From the NCBI GenBank assembly GCA_030068145.1, contig JAPJBO010000093.1:345483-409482 (forward strand): a stretch of 64,000 bases of DNA, read 5' to 3'. The translations under genes and the position numbers were made by a program. How positions within the stretch are numbered: position 1 is the first letter of the stretch; the number at the start of each line of letters is the position of its first letter. Shown in pieces: positions 43,711-53,475 of this stretch. This DNA is from Diplonema papillatum (Eukaryota; Euglenozoa; Diplonemea; Diplonemida; Diplonemidae). A model generated the notes under the pieces. It was not told where the DNA came from. It made no database searches and saw nothing but the letters and a program-made list of their open reading frames with translations.

Positions 43711-44845
43711 CGAGACTGGAGGTCCTATGAACATGCAATGTGAATAGCCTCTATTCGAGCCAACCCGGCTTTTCTTCATGAAAAAGTGTATTGTTTTGGG
43801 AAAGAGCCGGGCAAGCTTTTTTTTTTCCTCGCAAAAGGTATTCGGGTGTATTGACCGGGCGCCGGCCTTCAGGCCGGTGGGTCCGGGTTCGAACCCCGCC
43901 CATGACATTTTTCCGGTCGAAGATTGTTTTCGAGGTTTGTTGCGTTTCCAGGTCCAATGTGCCCGAAAATTGCGTTTTTGCGGAGTTTTTCAGTATCTCG
44001 CGGCATTTGGGTCACCACGGGAAACGGAGTCGGGGGGGGGGGGGGGGGGGGGGGGGCCGGGGTACTGGCGCCGAACTTGCCACCAGAACCCGAACTTTGC
44101 TTCGCCCGAACTTAGCTTCGCCCGAACTTTGCTTCACCCAGAACTTAGCTTCGCCCGAACTTTGCTTCACCCGACTTTGCTTCGCCCGAACTTTGCTTCA
44201 CCACCAGAACTTTGCTTCACCCGAACTTAGCTTCACCCGAACTTTGTTTCGCCCGAACTTAGCTTCACCAGAACTTTGCTTTAGGTTCGCCGAACATAGC
44301 TTCGTCCGAACTTTGTTTCGCCCGAACTTAGCTTCGCCCGAACTTTGCTTCACCAGAACTTTGCTTCATCCGAACTTTGCTTCACCAGAACTTTGCTTCA
44401 CCCAGAACTTAGCTTCGCCCGGACTTTGTTTCGCCCGAACTTAGCTTCGCCCGAACTTTGCTTCACCCAGAACTTTGCTTCGCCCGAACTTTGCTTCACC
44501 CGAACTTTGCTTCGCCCGAACTTTGCTTCACCAGAACTTTGCTTCACCCGAACTTAGCTTCACCCGAACTTTGTTTCGCCCGAACTTAGCTTCACCAGAA
44601 CTTTGCTTTAGGTTCGACGAACTTAGCTTCGTCCGAACTTTGTTTCGCCGGAACTTAGCTTCGCCCGAACTTTGCTTCACCAGAACTTTGCTTCATCCGA
44701 ACTTTGCTTCACCCGAACTTTGCTTCACCCGAACTTTGTTTCGCCCGAACTTTGTTTCGCCCGATCTTAGCTTCACCAGAACTCACGAACTTTAACTGCT
44801 GCCTCCAGTCTCGCCATGCGCCGGCCTTAGCCGAGCGCACGTACT
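43711..44845 (+). mobile_element. tRNA-headed SINE-like unit, copy 3 (first half of a dimer)
   Basis: Leader GAGACTGGAGGTCCTATG, T-rich spacer, tRNA-like head at about 43840-43907 with B box GGTTCGAACCCC and a weaker A box, body, a 25-base G run at 44032-44056, then a long array of GAACTT(T/A)GCTTC(A/G)CC blocks (44090-44780) and the fixed end GCGCACGTACT. The block array is much longer than in copies 1 and 2. Copy 4 follows without a gap. Confidence 0.65.
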
Positions 44846-45752
44846 CTTCATGAAAAAAGTGTATTGTTTTTGGAAAGAGCCGGGCAAGCTTTTTTTTTTC
44901 CTCGCAGAAGGTATGCGGGTGGCAGAGTGACCGGGCGCCGGCCTTCAGGCCGGTGAGTCCGGGTTCGAACCCCGCCCATGACATTTTTCCGGTCGAAGAT
45001 TGTTTTCGAGGTTTGTTGCGTTTCGGGGTCAAATGTGCCCGAGAATTGCGTTTTTGGCGGAGTTTCTCAGTATCTCGCGGTATTTGGGTCACCCCGGGAA
45101 ACGGAGTCGGGCGGCCGAGCTTGCCATCACAGGCCAAACTTGCTACGAGAACCGAACTTTGCTTCACCAGAACTCAGCTTCGTGCGAACTTTGCTTCGTC
45201 CGAACTCAGCTGCGCCCGTACCAGAATTTAGCATCGCCCGAACTTTGCTTCGCCAGAACTTAACTTCGCCCGAGCGTTGCTTCGCCCGAACTCAGCTGCG
45301 CCCGAACTTTGCTTCACCAGAACTTAGCTCCACCCGAACTTAGGATCACTCGAACTCATTATCGTTCGAACTGAGCTTCACCAGAACTTAGCTCCGCCCG
45401 AAGTTTTGCTTCGCCGGGGGGCGGCGGGGGGGGCGCCCACCCGGGTACCAGCGCCAAACTTTTCCCGCACTCGGTGGGTCGGGGGGGGTCCGGGGGGGGT
45501 GTCCCCCCGGGTACGAGCACCGACCTTGGCTTCACCCGGACTTTACACCCTGGCCGAACTTCGCTTCGTGCCCGAACTGTTTTTTAGTACCAGCGCAGCC
45601 TGAGCGCTTAGCAACGCCCGAACTAAGCATCACTCGAACTTAGCTTCACCAGCATTGCCCGAACTTAGCTTCGCCCGAACTTTACTGTTCCCCGAACTTT
45701 AACTGCTGCCTCCAGTCTCGCCACGCGCCGGCCTTAGCCGAGCGCACGTACT
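44846..45752 (+). mobile_element. tRNA-headed SINE-like unit, copy 4 (second half of a dimer)
   Basis: It starts directly with CTTCATGAAAAAAGTGTATT, which in other copies follows the leader, so the leader of about 60 bp is absent at the dimer joint. tRNA-like head at about 44913-44983 with A box TGGCAGAGTGACCGG, anticodon-like hairpin GGCCTTCAGGCC and B box GGTTCGAACCCC. Body and block array follow, ending GAGCGCACGTACT. Confidence 0.65.
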
Positions 45753-46110
45753 CTCTCGTAGGTAGGTGCAAACCCCAGGTTCCTTATGAAATTGCAACCA
45801 AACACTTGTTATAACAAGCAATCACTTGTTATATAACAAGCAATCACTTGTTATATAACAAGTGATCACTTGTTATGTAACAAGTGATCACTTGTTATAT
45901 AACAAGTGATCACTTGTTATATAAAACAAGTGGCACTTGTTATACATTTTCACTTGTTAGGTCACTTGTTATATAACAAGTGATTGTGCATGACAAGTGC
46001 GTCGTGTACATCGAAAATCCCCAAAAAGGGGTAAATTTCAGGGGGGGGGGTAAAGTCTAGGGGGGGGGGGTAAATGACAACGAATTATACTGATCAAATG
46101 ATATGTTCAC
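45753..46110 (+). repeat. Part of a palindromic foldback element, split by the SINE dimer
   Basis: CTCTCGTAGGTAGGTGCAAA, the palindrome array CACTTGTTATATAACAAGTG, GTGCGTCGTG and GGGGTAAA blocks follow in the same order as in the left arm of the element at 41132. The missing outer part (GTGTCTTGCAGATCAC) lies at 43688-43703, on the other side of the SINE dimer. Confidence 0.65.
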
Positions 46111-46363
46111 ATGATAGAAACTCCGTTTTCCGTTGGCTGTTCCGGAAATGCTTCCAGAGAGGTATCCTGTTGTCAGATCGACCGTTGGAAGTGTCTGGAA
46201 ACTGTGTCAAGTCCGCCAAAGGAGAATCCCCTGCTCGGAGAGTCGGGATTGCCGCCTCAGCAGGTTGACAACTGCAGTAGCCTGCGCGTCAAAAATAAAC
46301 GCAATACTGTGTGACCCAGGGTCGGGGCCGAATCGCCCCATGTGTCAGTCGCAGATTCGAACC

Positions 46364-46461
46364 ATGGAGACGGCAAAGAGAGAAAGGAGATCGGGAGCCG
46401 GGGTTGAAAAACGACGTCGAGCTTCTGTGAAGCATGTGACCTCATCGATAGTCATCCATTA
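46364..46461 (+). other. Probable 5' exon of the ORC1/CDC6-like gene
   Basis: It ends at a strong donor GTAAGTACAG at 46462. A frame from the ATG at 46364 reads METAKRERRSGAGVEKRRRA, a basic nuclear-type peptide. Joined to the acceptor at 46554, this frame would meet a stop codon at the junction, so the exon may be 5' UTR or use another splice site. Confidence 0.4.
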
Positions 46462-46555
46462 GTAAGTACAGACTGGACGCGGGTGGCGAGTAGTTCCACA
46501 AGTTTTGTGATCTTCGCACTGTGTTTGCCTGTATCTTGCGTCACTCCATCACAGG

Positions 46556-48897
46556 ATGTTCTTCAAAACCAACTACGTTCCGACCACTGTTCGCTGTCGA
46601 GATGAGCAGACGACTTTTCTGCAGCGCACAATAAGCGAGATAGGCAACGGAACTGCTGTTTTTCTGTATGGCCAGCCCGGTACAGGAAAATCGATGCTGA
46701 CACGAAGATTACTGAATCAAGCGATGCAGCAATCGAAAACGAAAGACAAAGCCCTTCCTGACCGCAAGGTTCTACACCTGACATGTACCAGTATTCGCGA
46801 CGTATCGACTTTGCTGGAGGATCTTGCCACATGGACCAGCCAAGAATTAGTCTCTGACAGGAACGTTTGGTGGAGTAAGATCCTCGATGTTTTCTTCGGC
46901 GTGTCAGAAGGGCGTGCAACTCAGTGGTACCTGGTTCTGGACGAGGTTGATTACTTTATGAAGAAAGGGACGAAAAAGAAGGGCGAGATAACCGCAAAAC
47001 TGCCTCGCAACGCGACATGTCATGATGTTGTTGAGCGACTCATCATACGATGCTTGAGCAGCAAGCCGAACCGATTTCTTACAATCATCGCAATTAGCAA
47101 CGATGCGGCTGCAACATCGGGTGCCATTGCACTCATACCGCGGGAGAATTCTATTCGATTTGCGTCTTACACAACGCAAGAGGTATGCATGCATCGCAAC
47201 CAAAGGAGGCACATCCAGATGTTTGTTTTGTTTTGCAGTCCTCTGGACTAGACTATACTAGCCAGCCTCAATGTTCTTCGATCGCCTTGGCAGCCACCAG
47301 TGCACTGTTTAAAATTGCCAGCATCTTTGCCATCTTCTTCGACCGAGTGACGAGCGAGATTTTCATGGTCGCGATCAGCGGTCCGGCAGGTCCAAGTTCT
47401 TCGTCTCCAACACTGCAGTAGACCAGTGCACGCCATCCAACCATGCCTGTGCCACCCGGAACATTTTTGGATGGTCGACTCGCATCAACGCCCATCTTCA
47501 GGTCCAAAGAAGGCTCAAAATAGCCCATTCCCCGGGTTTACGTCAGAAGAATAGATTCCTGACCTGAGGGTCACCTACCAGGGCAGTCCGAGAGGCGACC
47601 TCTAAATGGGCGTGTCATAGCTTTCCACTAGGACCCTTGCAGGAAAGACTGTGCACCGCGTGGTCAGGAGCCTCAGTGGCTTCACTGCCCTCCTGCATCC
47701 ATTGCACTAACTAACAACAGCTGTCAGAGATTGCTCACGAACGACTGAACGAAGCCGGATGCGCAAAAGACGAGATTCTGAATGCCAAAGCCATCCATTT
47801 CATATCCTTGAAAGCTCATAAGGCTGTAGGAGGCGATTGTCGGATGCTTCTAGAAAACGTACGACAAACAGTATGTTCTTTTACAAATGGCAGAAAAAAT
47901 GCACAGATGATTGTAACGTGGAAAGCTCGGCGCACTATGAAAGAAGTATGTGCAGTAAAAACGGTCGTGAACGCCAACACTGGCATATTCCAGAAGAGTG
48001 CAACTCCAGGAGGCAAATTGACAACAAGTGTTGGTGCTGAGTCGCTTGCCATCCCAACTGCAAATCCCAGCTTCTTGTAAGGGCCAATGCGACTCCATCG
48101 TTGGACTATAGGATCTTCTGATGTGTCCTGATTCACACCCTGTCCATGAAGCCGGTTAGAACCCGGCAAACCATTTACCAGGAAACCGGGTGGCACGTTG
48201 TGGAATTGGGACAACTTGCCACATCTTCGCATCGCCCGAGCTTTGCTTTACCTGAACCTATACATACCCGAACTTTAACTACTGCCTCTAGCCTCGCTGG
48301 GCGCCGGTCTTTAACTGTGCGCACATTAATTGCAGGCAAGTAACTGGAGATGGGATATTGAGGAGGGTTTGCTATTCGATCCCACAATGCGTAAGAGAAA
48401 ATACAACTGCACAGCTTTCTGATAGGGCTATTCAACATGAAAAAGGCCGGGACGAGATTTGTATAGCAGATGTTCACAATAGTCTCTATCGCGACGAATT
48501 TCTACAATGGATGGAATCTCTTGGTGTACAAGAAAGACTTGCTGTCACTGCTGTCGTTGTTATGAAGTCGAAAGAAGCTGAACCGTACACTCTTGCAAAG
48601 GTGAGCCGGGCATTTTTCGGAATATCGTCCCGCTTTCTTGGTGAGGTGCATGATGAAGACGATCCGTTTGAAGTTCTTCCGTTGTTTAACCGGTTGCGAT
48701 CTCACTCGTATCTGGAAATGAAGATTGGAACACCCGGAGACCCACATACATTTGAGCTAAAAATTGGCCCGGAGCTTGAACCGGAGAATCTGTGGCGTCT
48801 TTTCAACCGGATGCACGGAAAACCTGAGGGATTAGAGATACTGAAAGAAATCTTGCAATACTACTTTCCAACTGTAGGACCTCCTGCAGAAAGATAG
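46556..48897 (+). CDS. ORC1/CDC6-family AAA+ ATPase (replication licensing)
   Basis: Exons: 46556-47182, 47721-47870, possibly 47907-47945, and a last exon starting at or after 48336 and ending at 48897. The first has Walker A GQPGTGKS (about residue 40), Walker B WYLVLDEVDYF and sensor-1-like IIAISND. The splice to the second gives FASYTTQE|LSEIAHERL, the conserved end of the AAA+ core, followed by GGDCRMLLENVRQ, the sensor-2 GD(C)R motif. The last exon carries a winged-helix part (VTAVVVMKSKEAEPYTL, FEVLPLFNRLRSHSYLEMK). These proteins load the MCM helicase at replication origins in the nucleus. No BAH domain is seen, which favours CDC6 over ORC1, but the 5' end is open to doubt. The 538-bp intron after 47182 and the region before the last exon hold inserted sequence, including a SINE-family fragment. 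Confidence 0.8.
47183..47720. other. Long intron of the ORC1/CDC6-like gene with foreign-looking insert
   Basis: Donor GTATGC, acceptor AACAACAG. A minus-strand frame at 47528-47268 reads SKNVPGGTGMVGWRALVYCS and KKMAKMLAILNSALVAAKAI, which looks like a fragment of some protein, not identified. It is probably inserted or pseudogene sequence. Confidence 0.4.
48225..48335 (+). repeat. Short SINE-family remnant
   Basis: TCGCCCGAGCTTTGCTTTAC, GAACTTTAACTACTGCCTCTAGCCTCG and GCGCCGGTCTTTAACTGTGCGCAC are degenerate versions of the block array and terminal segment of the SINE-like units. The remnant ends next to the TTGCAG acceptor at 48335. Confidence 0.5.
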
Positions 48898-49023
48898 ATT
48901 CTTCCTAGCCCTGTTTTGCTTAGAATGCTCTATTCCGTTCCCTTGACAGCGTTGCATGCGCAGAGGTGTGCACAGTTCTGAGGAACTGTGCTCGTTTGCA
49001 TGTGCGGATAAGATACAAACAGC

Positions 49024-50769
49024 ATGGGGCACCAAGGGAAGCGAAACATGACGGGGCCAGACATAGTGGACAACCTTGTGAAGTTCCTTGCAGTATGCAA
49101 GGAAGAGGCTGATGCTATTCTGCCAGACGGTGTTGTCAGTTTTGATGCTGCACTGATGCTGGACGCGAAGTGCTTGGCGGAAATTACCGATGGCCGCGTG
49201 CACACAATGTTATCTGAAAGTGGTCTTGAGAATTTTGCGAATACGGGCACTGTCAACATGTCGCTTCTCCAGTCTCCTTTTGACAACCGGCCTTCGACAA
49301 TCCTCTTTTACCCTGCAGACTACAAAGCCCCCGATGATCGTACTTGTGTTGCCAACATTCAGCTGCTGCGGGAAGCTGATGGTTCACCAACATCGGGGGC
49401 TTATGGTGTGAGCACTCCAACAGTTGTTCAGAAGCCTCACAATGTGGCTGCATTGGCGCACATTGGCGTCGGTGCAGTCCGGTTTGGAGTACTGCTCGCG
49501 ACTCTCCAGCGTGCTGGCTTACGTCTTGCCTCTTCTTCTAAAGGTTGTTGGAGCCTTTTGTGGGCAAAACGGATCAAGCCTGAAGAATATAACAAAATCT
49601 CAGCCTTCCAGAAAGTAAATCATTTTCCAGGCACGTGGGGTATTGGACGCAAGGATGCTCTCAGCAGAAATTTGAGGGCGCTTGAGAAGAAGCACACCAA
49701 TCACTTCTCGTTCCACCCCAAAACCTATGTTCTACCAGGCGACACTTTGTCATTGTCGAAGGACATGCTGAGTCAAAAGCTTTTTATTCTTAAGCCCTGC
49801 GCTTCTGCTTGCGGTTTGGGTATAAAGGTCATATCAACCATCGAAGAAGTGGATGCAGGAAGCAGTTGCATTGTTCAAGAATACATCACTAATCCGATGT
49901 TGATTGACGGGTACAAGTTCGATTTGCGTTTGTATGTTGCCATGACCAGTATCAACCCCCTGCGCCTTTACATTTATCAGGAGGGCATGGTTCGGCTAGC
50001 ATCAGAGAAGTATCCATGTAAGTCCCAAGACACAGGCAATCTCTATGCGCACCTTACCAACTACAGCATAAACAAAAATAACGAGAACTACGTTTCGAGC
50101 GTTGAGGATAGCGATGATGGCGACTCTGCGTCGAAGAGGACCCTGACAGTATTTCGTCAGTGGTGTGCCTCGCAGGGGATCGATTGGTTACCCATACAGG
50201 CTCAGATAAACGATGTTGTTGTGAAAACTTTGCTAAGTGTCGAAGATACCGTGTTCATGTCGACATCCGCCCAGGTGCGCAGTAGTAGCAGCTGTTTCGA
50301 AGTATTTGGCTTTGATCTTCTTCTTGATACCGCGGCTCAAGTGCATCTGTTAGAGGTGAATATAATGCCCTCGCTGAATACAGAGTCCCCTGTTGACGAG
50401 AAAATAAAGTGCAGTCTGGTTGCGGACCTGCTCACCCTAGTTGGGGTTTCTAGCGGTCCTCGTAGAAAAGAAGAATTCGTGTCCCGTAGCCGTCTGAAGC
50501 CGGTCTTACCTGCAGAGGATTGCTTTCCGAATGTTTTTTGGGAAAAGCTAGATGGTCAGCAACAGCAGATCATCATGGATACCGAGGAAGAGCATGCACG
50601 ACGCGGTCACTTCGACCGCATATTTCCAAATGCTTTCACATACCCGTTGTATAGGTCCTTTTTTGCTAGTGAGCGCCCAAGCAATAAGTTACTTTTCTTC
50701 TGGGAGAAAAGCAAGCTAAGTTTCTGGGAAACACGTTTGTCTAGAAACCTTTCATTAGCTATTTCCTAA
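49024..50769 (+). CDS. Tubulin-tyrosine-ligase-like polyglutamylase (TTLL4/5-like)
   Basis: A single exon of 581 codons. The N-terminal 160 residues have no clear match. The TTL domain follows: LWAKRIKPEEYNKISAF, QKVNHFPGTWGIGRKDALSRN (the motif typical of TTLL4-type enzymes), then the ATP-grasp parts FILKPCASACGLGI, CIVQEYI, KFDLRLYVAMT, HLTNYSINK, and VFGFDLLLD with LLEVNIMPSL, which holds the Mg-binding Glu and Asn. Such enzymes add glutamate side chains to tubulin of cilia and other stable microtubules, or to other proteins. The ATG at 49024 lies one base after AACAG and 126 bp after the stop of the ORC1/CDC6-like gene; a second ATG is at 49048. Confidence 0.9.
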   Translation: MGHQGKRNMTGPDIVDNLVKFLAVCKEEADAILPDGVVSFDAALMLDAKCLAEITDGRVHTMLSESGLENFANTGTVNMSLLQSPFDNRPSTILFYPADYKAPDDRTCVANIQLLREADGSPTSGAYGVSTPTVVQKPHNVAALAHIGVGAVRFGVLLATLQRAGLRLASSSKGCWSLLWAKRIKPEEYNKISAFQKVNHFPGTWGIGRKDALSRNLRALEKKHTNHFSFHPKTYVLPGDTLSLSKDMLSQKLFILKPCASACGLGIKVISTIEEVDAGSSCIVQEYITNPMLIDGYKFDLRLYVAMTSINPLRLYIYQEGMVRLASEKYPCKSQDTGNLYAHLTNYSINKNNENYVSSVEDSDDGDSASKRTLTVFRQWCASQGIDWLPIQAQINDVVVKTLLSVEDTVFMSTSAQVRSSSSCFEVFGFDLLLDTAAQVHLLEVNIMPSLNTESPVDEKIKCSLVADLLTLVGVSSGPRRKEEFVSRSRLKPVLPAEDCFPNVFWEKLDGQQQQIIMDTEEEHARRGHFDRIFPNAFTYPLYRSFFASERPSNKLLFFWEKSKLSFWETRLSRNLSLAIS

Positions 50770-50876
50770 CTATCCCTGTCACCTTTTGAAATGCTGCCGA
50801 AGTTCCCTCTTAGCTCACTTTTGCATTGCATGCTAGGTTGTGTGCTTGCTAACGAACATCCACAGAAGGAAGGGGG

Positions 50877-51452
50877 ATGGCTTGCAAGAAGTCACAGGCA
50901 TGTAATGATGCTGCTCGAGCAGTCGGTGAACTTGAGCTAGAGAGGCTCGTAGCGCTGGGCATGGAAAAAGAAGATTGCGAAAATCCAGGCTCCCTTGCTT
51001 TGGCAGCCGGCTTCACACCTGTCGCGCCCTGGCCTGTTTTTAACCCACTGCATTCAGCAGTGTTTTCGCAGTTTTGGCCCGAAAGTAGACGTGGAAGAAT
51101 TAGTAAAGCCGAAATTCGAAGGATGGAAGACTTCTTGATGACAAAACCGCTCGACATTCGCAATGTAGCACATGGTAGAGCCCTCTGCCGGAAACGTTGC
51201 CCTGTTCTGGACACGCACGAGCTTGACTTCGTGCAGATGCAGGAGTTTTCCCAAAACAACAACGAGACGGCGCGCCTCAGGTCGATTGCAGACTTGGAGA
51301 AGAAGAACAGTGGACCACAAGACTCACCAGGACTGCTGCCCCTGTGGGCAGTATTGCTGATACCGTGTTCAGTTGTCTTTCTACAGTTTTGGCTTGCACT
51401 GTATCTTCGATCCGATCTTTTTCATCCAATGATTGCAAGCACTTTTGTCTGA
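50877..51452 (+). CDS. Hypothetical protein with one C-terminal membrane segment
   Basis: 191 codons from the ATG at 50877, 107 bp after the TTLL stop, with a CATCCACAG acceptor-like site just before. The N-terminal 150 residues are hydrophilic and partly helical (RGRISKAEIRRMEDFLM). Close to the C-terminus lies one hydrophobic segment (LLPLWAVLLIPCSVVFLQFW), with about 20 residues after it and no signal peptide at the start, so a tail-anchored membrane protein is likely. No family is recognised. Confidence 0.6.
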   Translation: MACKKSQACNDAARAVGELELERLVALGMEKEDCENPGSLALAAGFTPVAPWPVFNPLHSAVFSQFWPESRRGRISKAEIRRMEDFLMTKPLDIRNVAHGRALCRKRCPVLDTHELDFVQMQEFSQNNNETARLRSIADLEKKNSGPQDSPGLLPLWAVLLIPCSVVFLQFWLALYLRSDLFHPMIASTFV

Positions 51453-51579
51453 ACATCCACTTAAAGAGCACATACGTTCCTTCTGGCCTTTGCCCCGCAC
51501 TTCCGTGCTGATCCTGGCACTATGTGACTACAGTTTTCCATTCTGTTGTGCATGCGCAGGCTGTTAAAACCAAGAAAAT

Positions 51580-53089
51580 ATGTTGCGCCGAACACGTGTT
51601 CATTTAAGTGAGGGCCAGTTCACCGGAGATGCTGCGTATCAGGTGTGGTTTACCACGTGTGTATGAAGTCGTTTATCAAGCAGCAGGAGTGTTCGTATCT
51701 AGATCAATTGAGTTCTAAGATGCGAATTACATGAGGCAGTTCAAGATATGTCAGAATCAATTCACAGCTGCTTGGGGTTCGAAAGAGTTCTGACCTGGCT
51801 GCCATCCGCAAGGTCTATTTTGAGCACGCCAAGTCCGTGCATCCGGACATGAATCTGGGTCTGGATGCTGTAGACATAGCTAAGAAGGCTCAGCGATTCT
51901 CGGAAATTAAAGCGGCGCATGAGTGGATAAAAGAGCACCATGCTGAAATGGATCAGTCACTGCGGGAAGTGAGGCAAGTTGCTGAGTTCAAAGCCGCAGC
52001 TCAAAGCCATGCCCAGGACCGGCGACCTGTTGTGCCATCTGCTAACAGGGCACCGCTGAGGCCAAAGGCTGAGGCAGTCGCACAAGCTCGCGAATTTGTT
52101 CTCAAAAAGCAGAGAAAGGAGGCACCTGATGAACGGCAGGATAGCTCAAAAAAAGCGCCCAAACGAGTTTTCAGCATGCCACCCATGCCTCGTCGACCAC
52201 GAGCAGGCACTTCTGGTTCTTCTGGTGAGGTACTAACACCGACTAGTCCGCAACTCGATGCAGAGATGAAAAAGTCACCAGAAGAAGCGCGACAGGCATG
52301 ACACACGTTTACGCAATGGAAATCTTCGGCTTCGACTGCACAGGTCTACTGAAAGAAAGGAACACATCAAAAATGCCTCAAGCAAAGAAGAAACTTCCTG
52401 CTGAAAAGGAACGATCAGAGCTGTGGGCCGAGAATCATGAGAAGAGCGCATTTTTGCAAAGGTTTCACAAAAACCTGAGATTGAGTACAAGCCCAGCCTG
52501 CGATCTAGCTCTCGAAGAGCTGGTACCTGAGTCGCCAGGCTTGATTATCCTGGTTCGTGATTTTCTCGATGGCAGTGAATGCGACTCCATGATTTCTGCG
52601 ATAGAGAAGGTCGGACTCAACGCAAGCAATAAGGCAGACTTAAACCCGAAAAAAGGGGAAGCGTTTTTGGATCGGTTCAACCTGACGTTTACAGACCCAG
52701 ACCTATGTGACTTGCTGTGGCAACGACTAAAACCACTGCTTCCACCCTTCCAGGGACGTGAGGCTGTCGGTCTCTTCCGAAAACTTCGTTACTACCGCTA
52801 TAATAAAGGGCAGCGGTTCACTGAACATGTTGATGTGTGCGAAAGGAGCCCCGGACAGCAGTCAGAATACACTTTACTCATCTACCTGAACTCTGAAGGT
52901 GAGTGTGATTTGTCTGGGGGTGAAACAATTTTTTACTCCACAAAGAAAAAGGAGCTGTGCAGTGTGTCACCTTTGAAAGGTGCTGTGTTACTGCACGCTC
53001 ATGGTAGGCGTTGCTTGATGCACGAAGGTGCCTTAGTTAAGAAAGGCTTCAAATATGTATTCCGAACAGATGTTATGTATCAAACTTAG
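51580..53089 (+). CDS. J-domain protein and 2OG-Fe(II) oxygenase (P4H type), possibly one fused gene
   Basis: Exon 1, 51580-51642, reads MLRRTRVHLSEGQFTGDAAYQ and joins exon 2 at 51768 (CTGCTTGGG) to give AYQLLGVRKSSDLAAIRKVY...VHPDMN, a J-domain with its HPD motif. J-domains stimulate Hsp70. Exon 2 stays open to a stop at 52301. A second frame runs from 52298 to 53089 and contains a prolyl-4-hydroxylase-like oxygenase: FTEHVDVC (His-x-Asp iron ligands), CLMHEG (distal His) and KYVFRTDVMY (2-oxoglutarate-binding Lys). An intron 52225-52343 (GTGAGG...CACAG, 119 bp) would join both in phase and give a protein of about 421 residues. Without it there would be two genes overlapping by four bases, which is unusual in eukaryotes. 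The fusion is inference. Confidence 0.7.
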
Positions 53090-53247
53090 CCTGGCTCTCT
53101 TGTCTTCGAATGTTAGCCTAGCCTGCTTGCCAGTTCGCATCTGAAATGATACTAGTCGACTTCGTTTTCTATTGTGCTTCGAGTCCTCTTCGCGTCAGCA
53201 GCAGCAACAACTATACCTTCTCCCGAGTCTTTGATCGAGTCAACTAT
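53090..53247. other. 3' flank of the J-domain/2OG oxygenase locus
   Basis: No gene is recognised. It leads into the minisatellite. Confidence 0.3.
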
Positions 53248-53475
53248 TCCGAAGGGCCTGGCCTTTCGATGCCTTCATGTGGGCCGACTTTTCTGAAGGG
53301 ACTGGCTTTTCGAAGCCTTGATGTGGGCCAACTTTCCTGAAGGGACTGGCCTTTAGAAGCCTTAATGTGGGCCAACTTTTCTGAAGGGACTGACCTTTCG
53401 AAGCCTTCATGTGGGCCGACTTTTCTGAAGGGACTGGCTTTTCGAAGCCTTGATGTGGGCCAACTTTTCTCCCGC
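53248..53475. repeat. 44-45-bp minisatellite
   Basis: Five copies of a unit with GAAGGGACTGGCTTTTCGAA, GCCTT(C/G)ATGTGGGCC and (A/G)ACTTTTCT. Copies alternate between two versions (TTCATGTGGGCCGAC and TTGATGTGGGCCAAC), which suggests that the array grew as a two-unit block. Confidence 0.8.

Noticed and set aside
47871-47906. A 36-bp intron in the ORC1/CDC6-like gene
   Set aside because: Shorter than every other supported intron; the adjacent 13-codon exon is kept only as a possibility.
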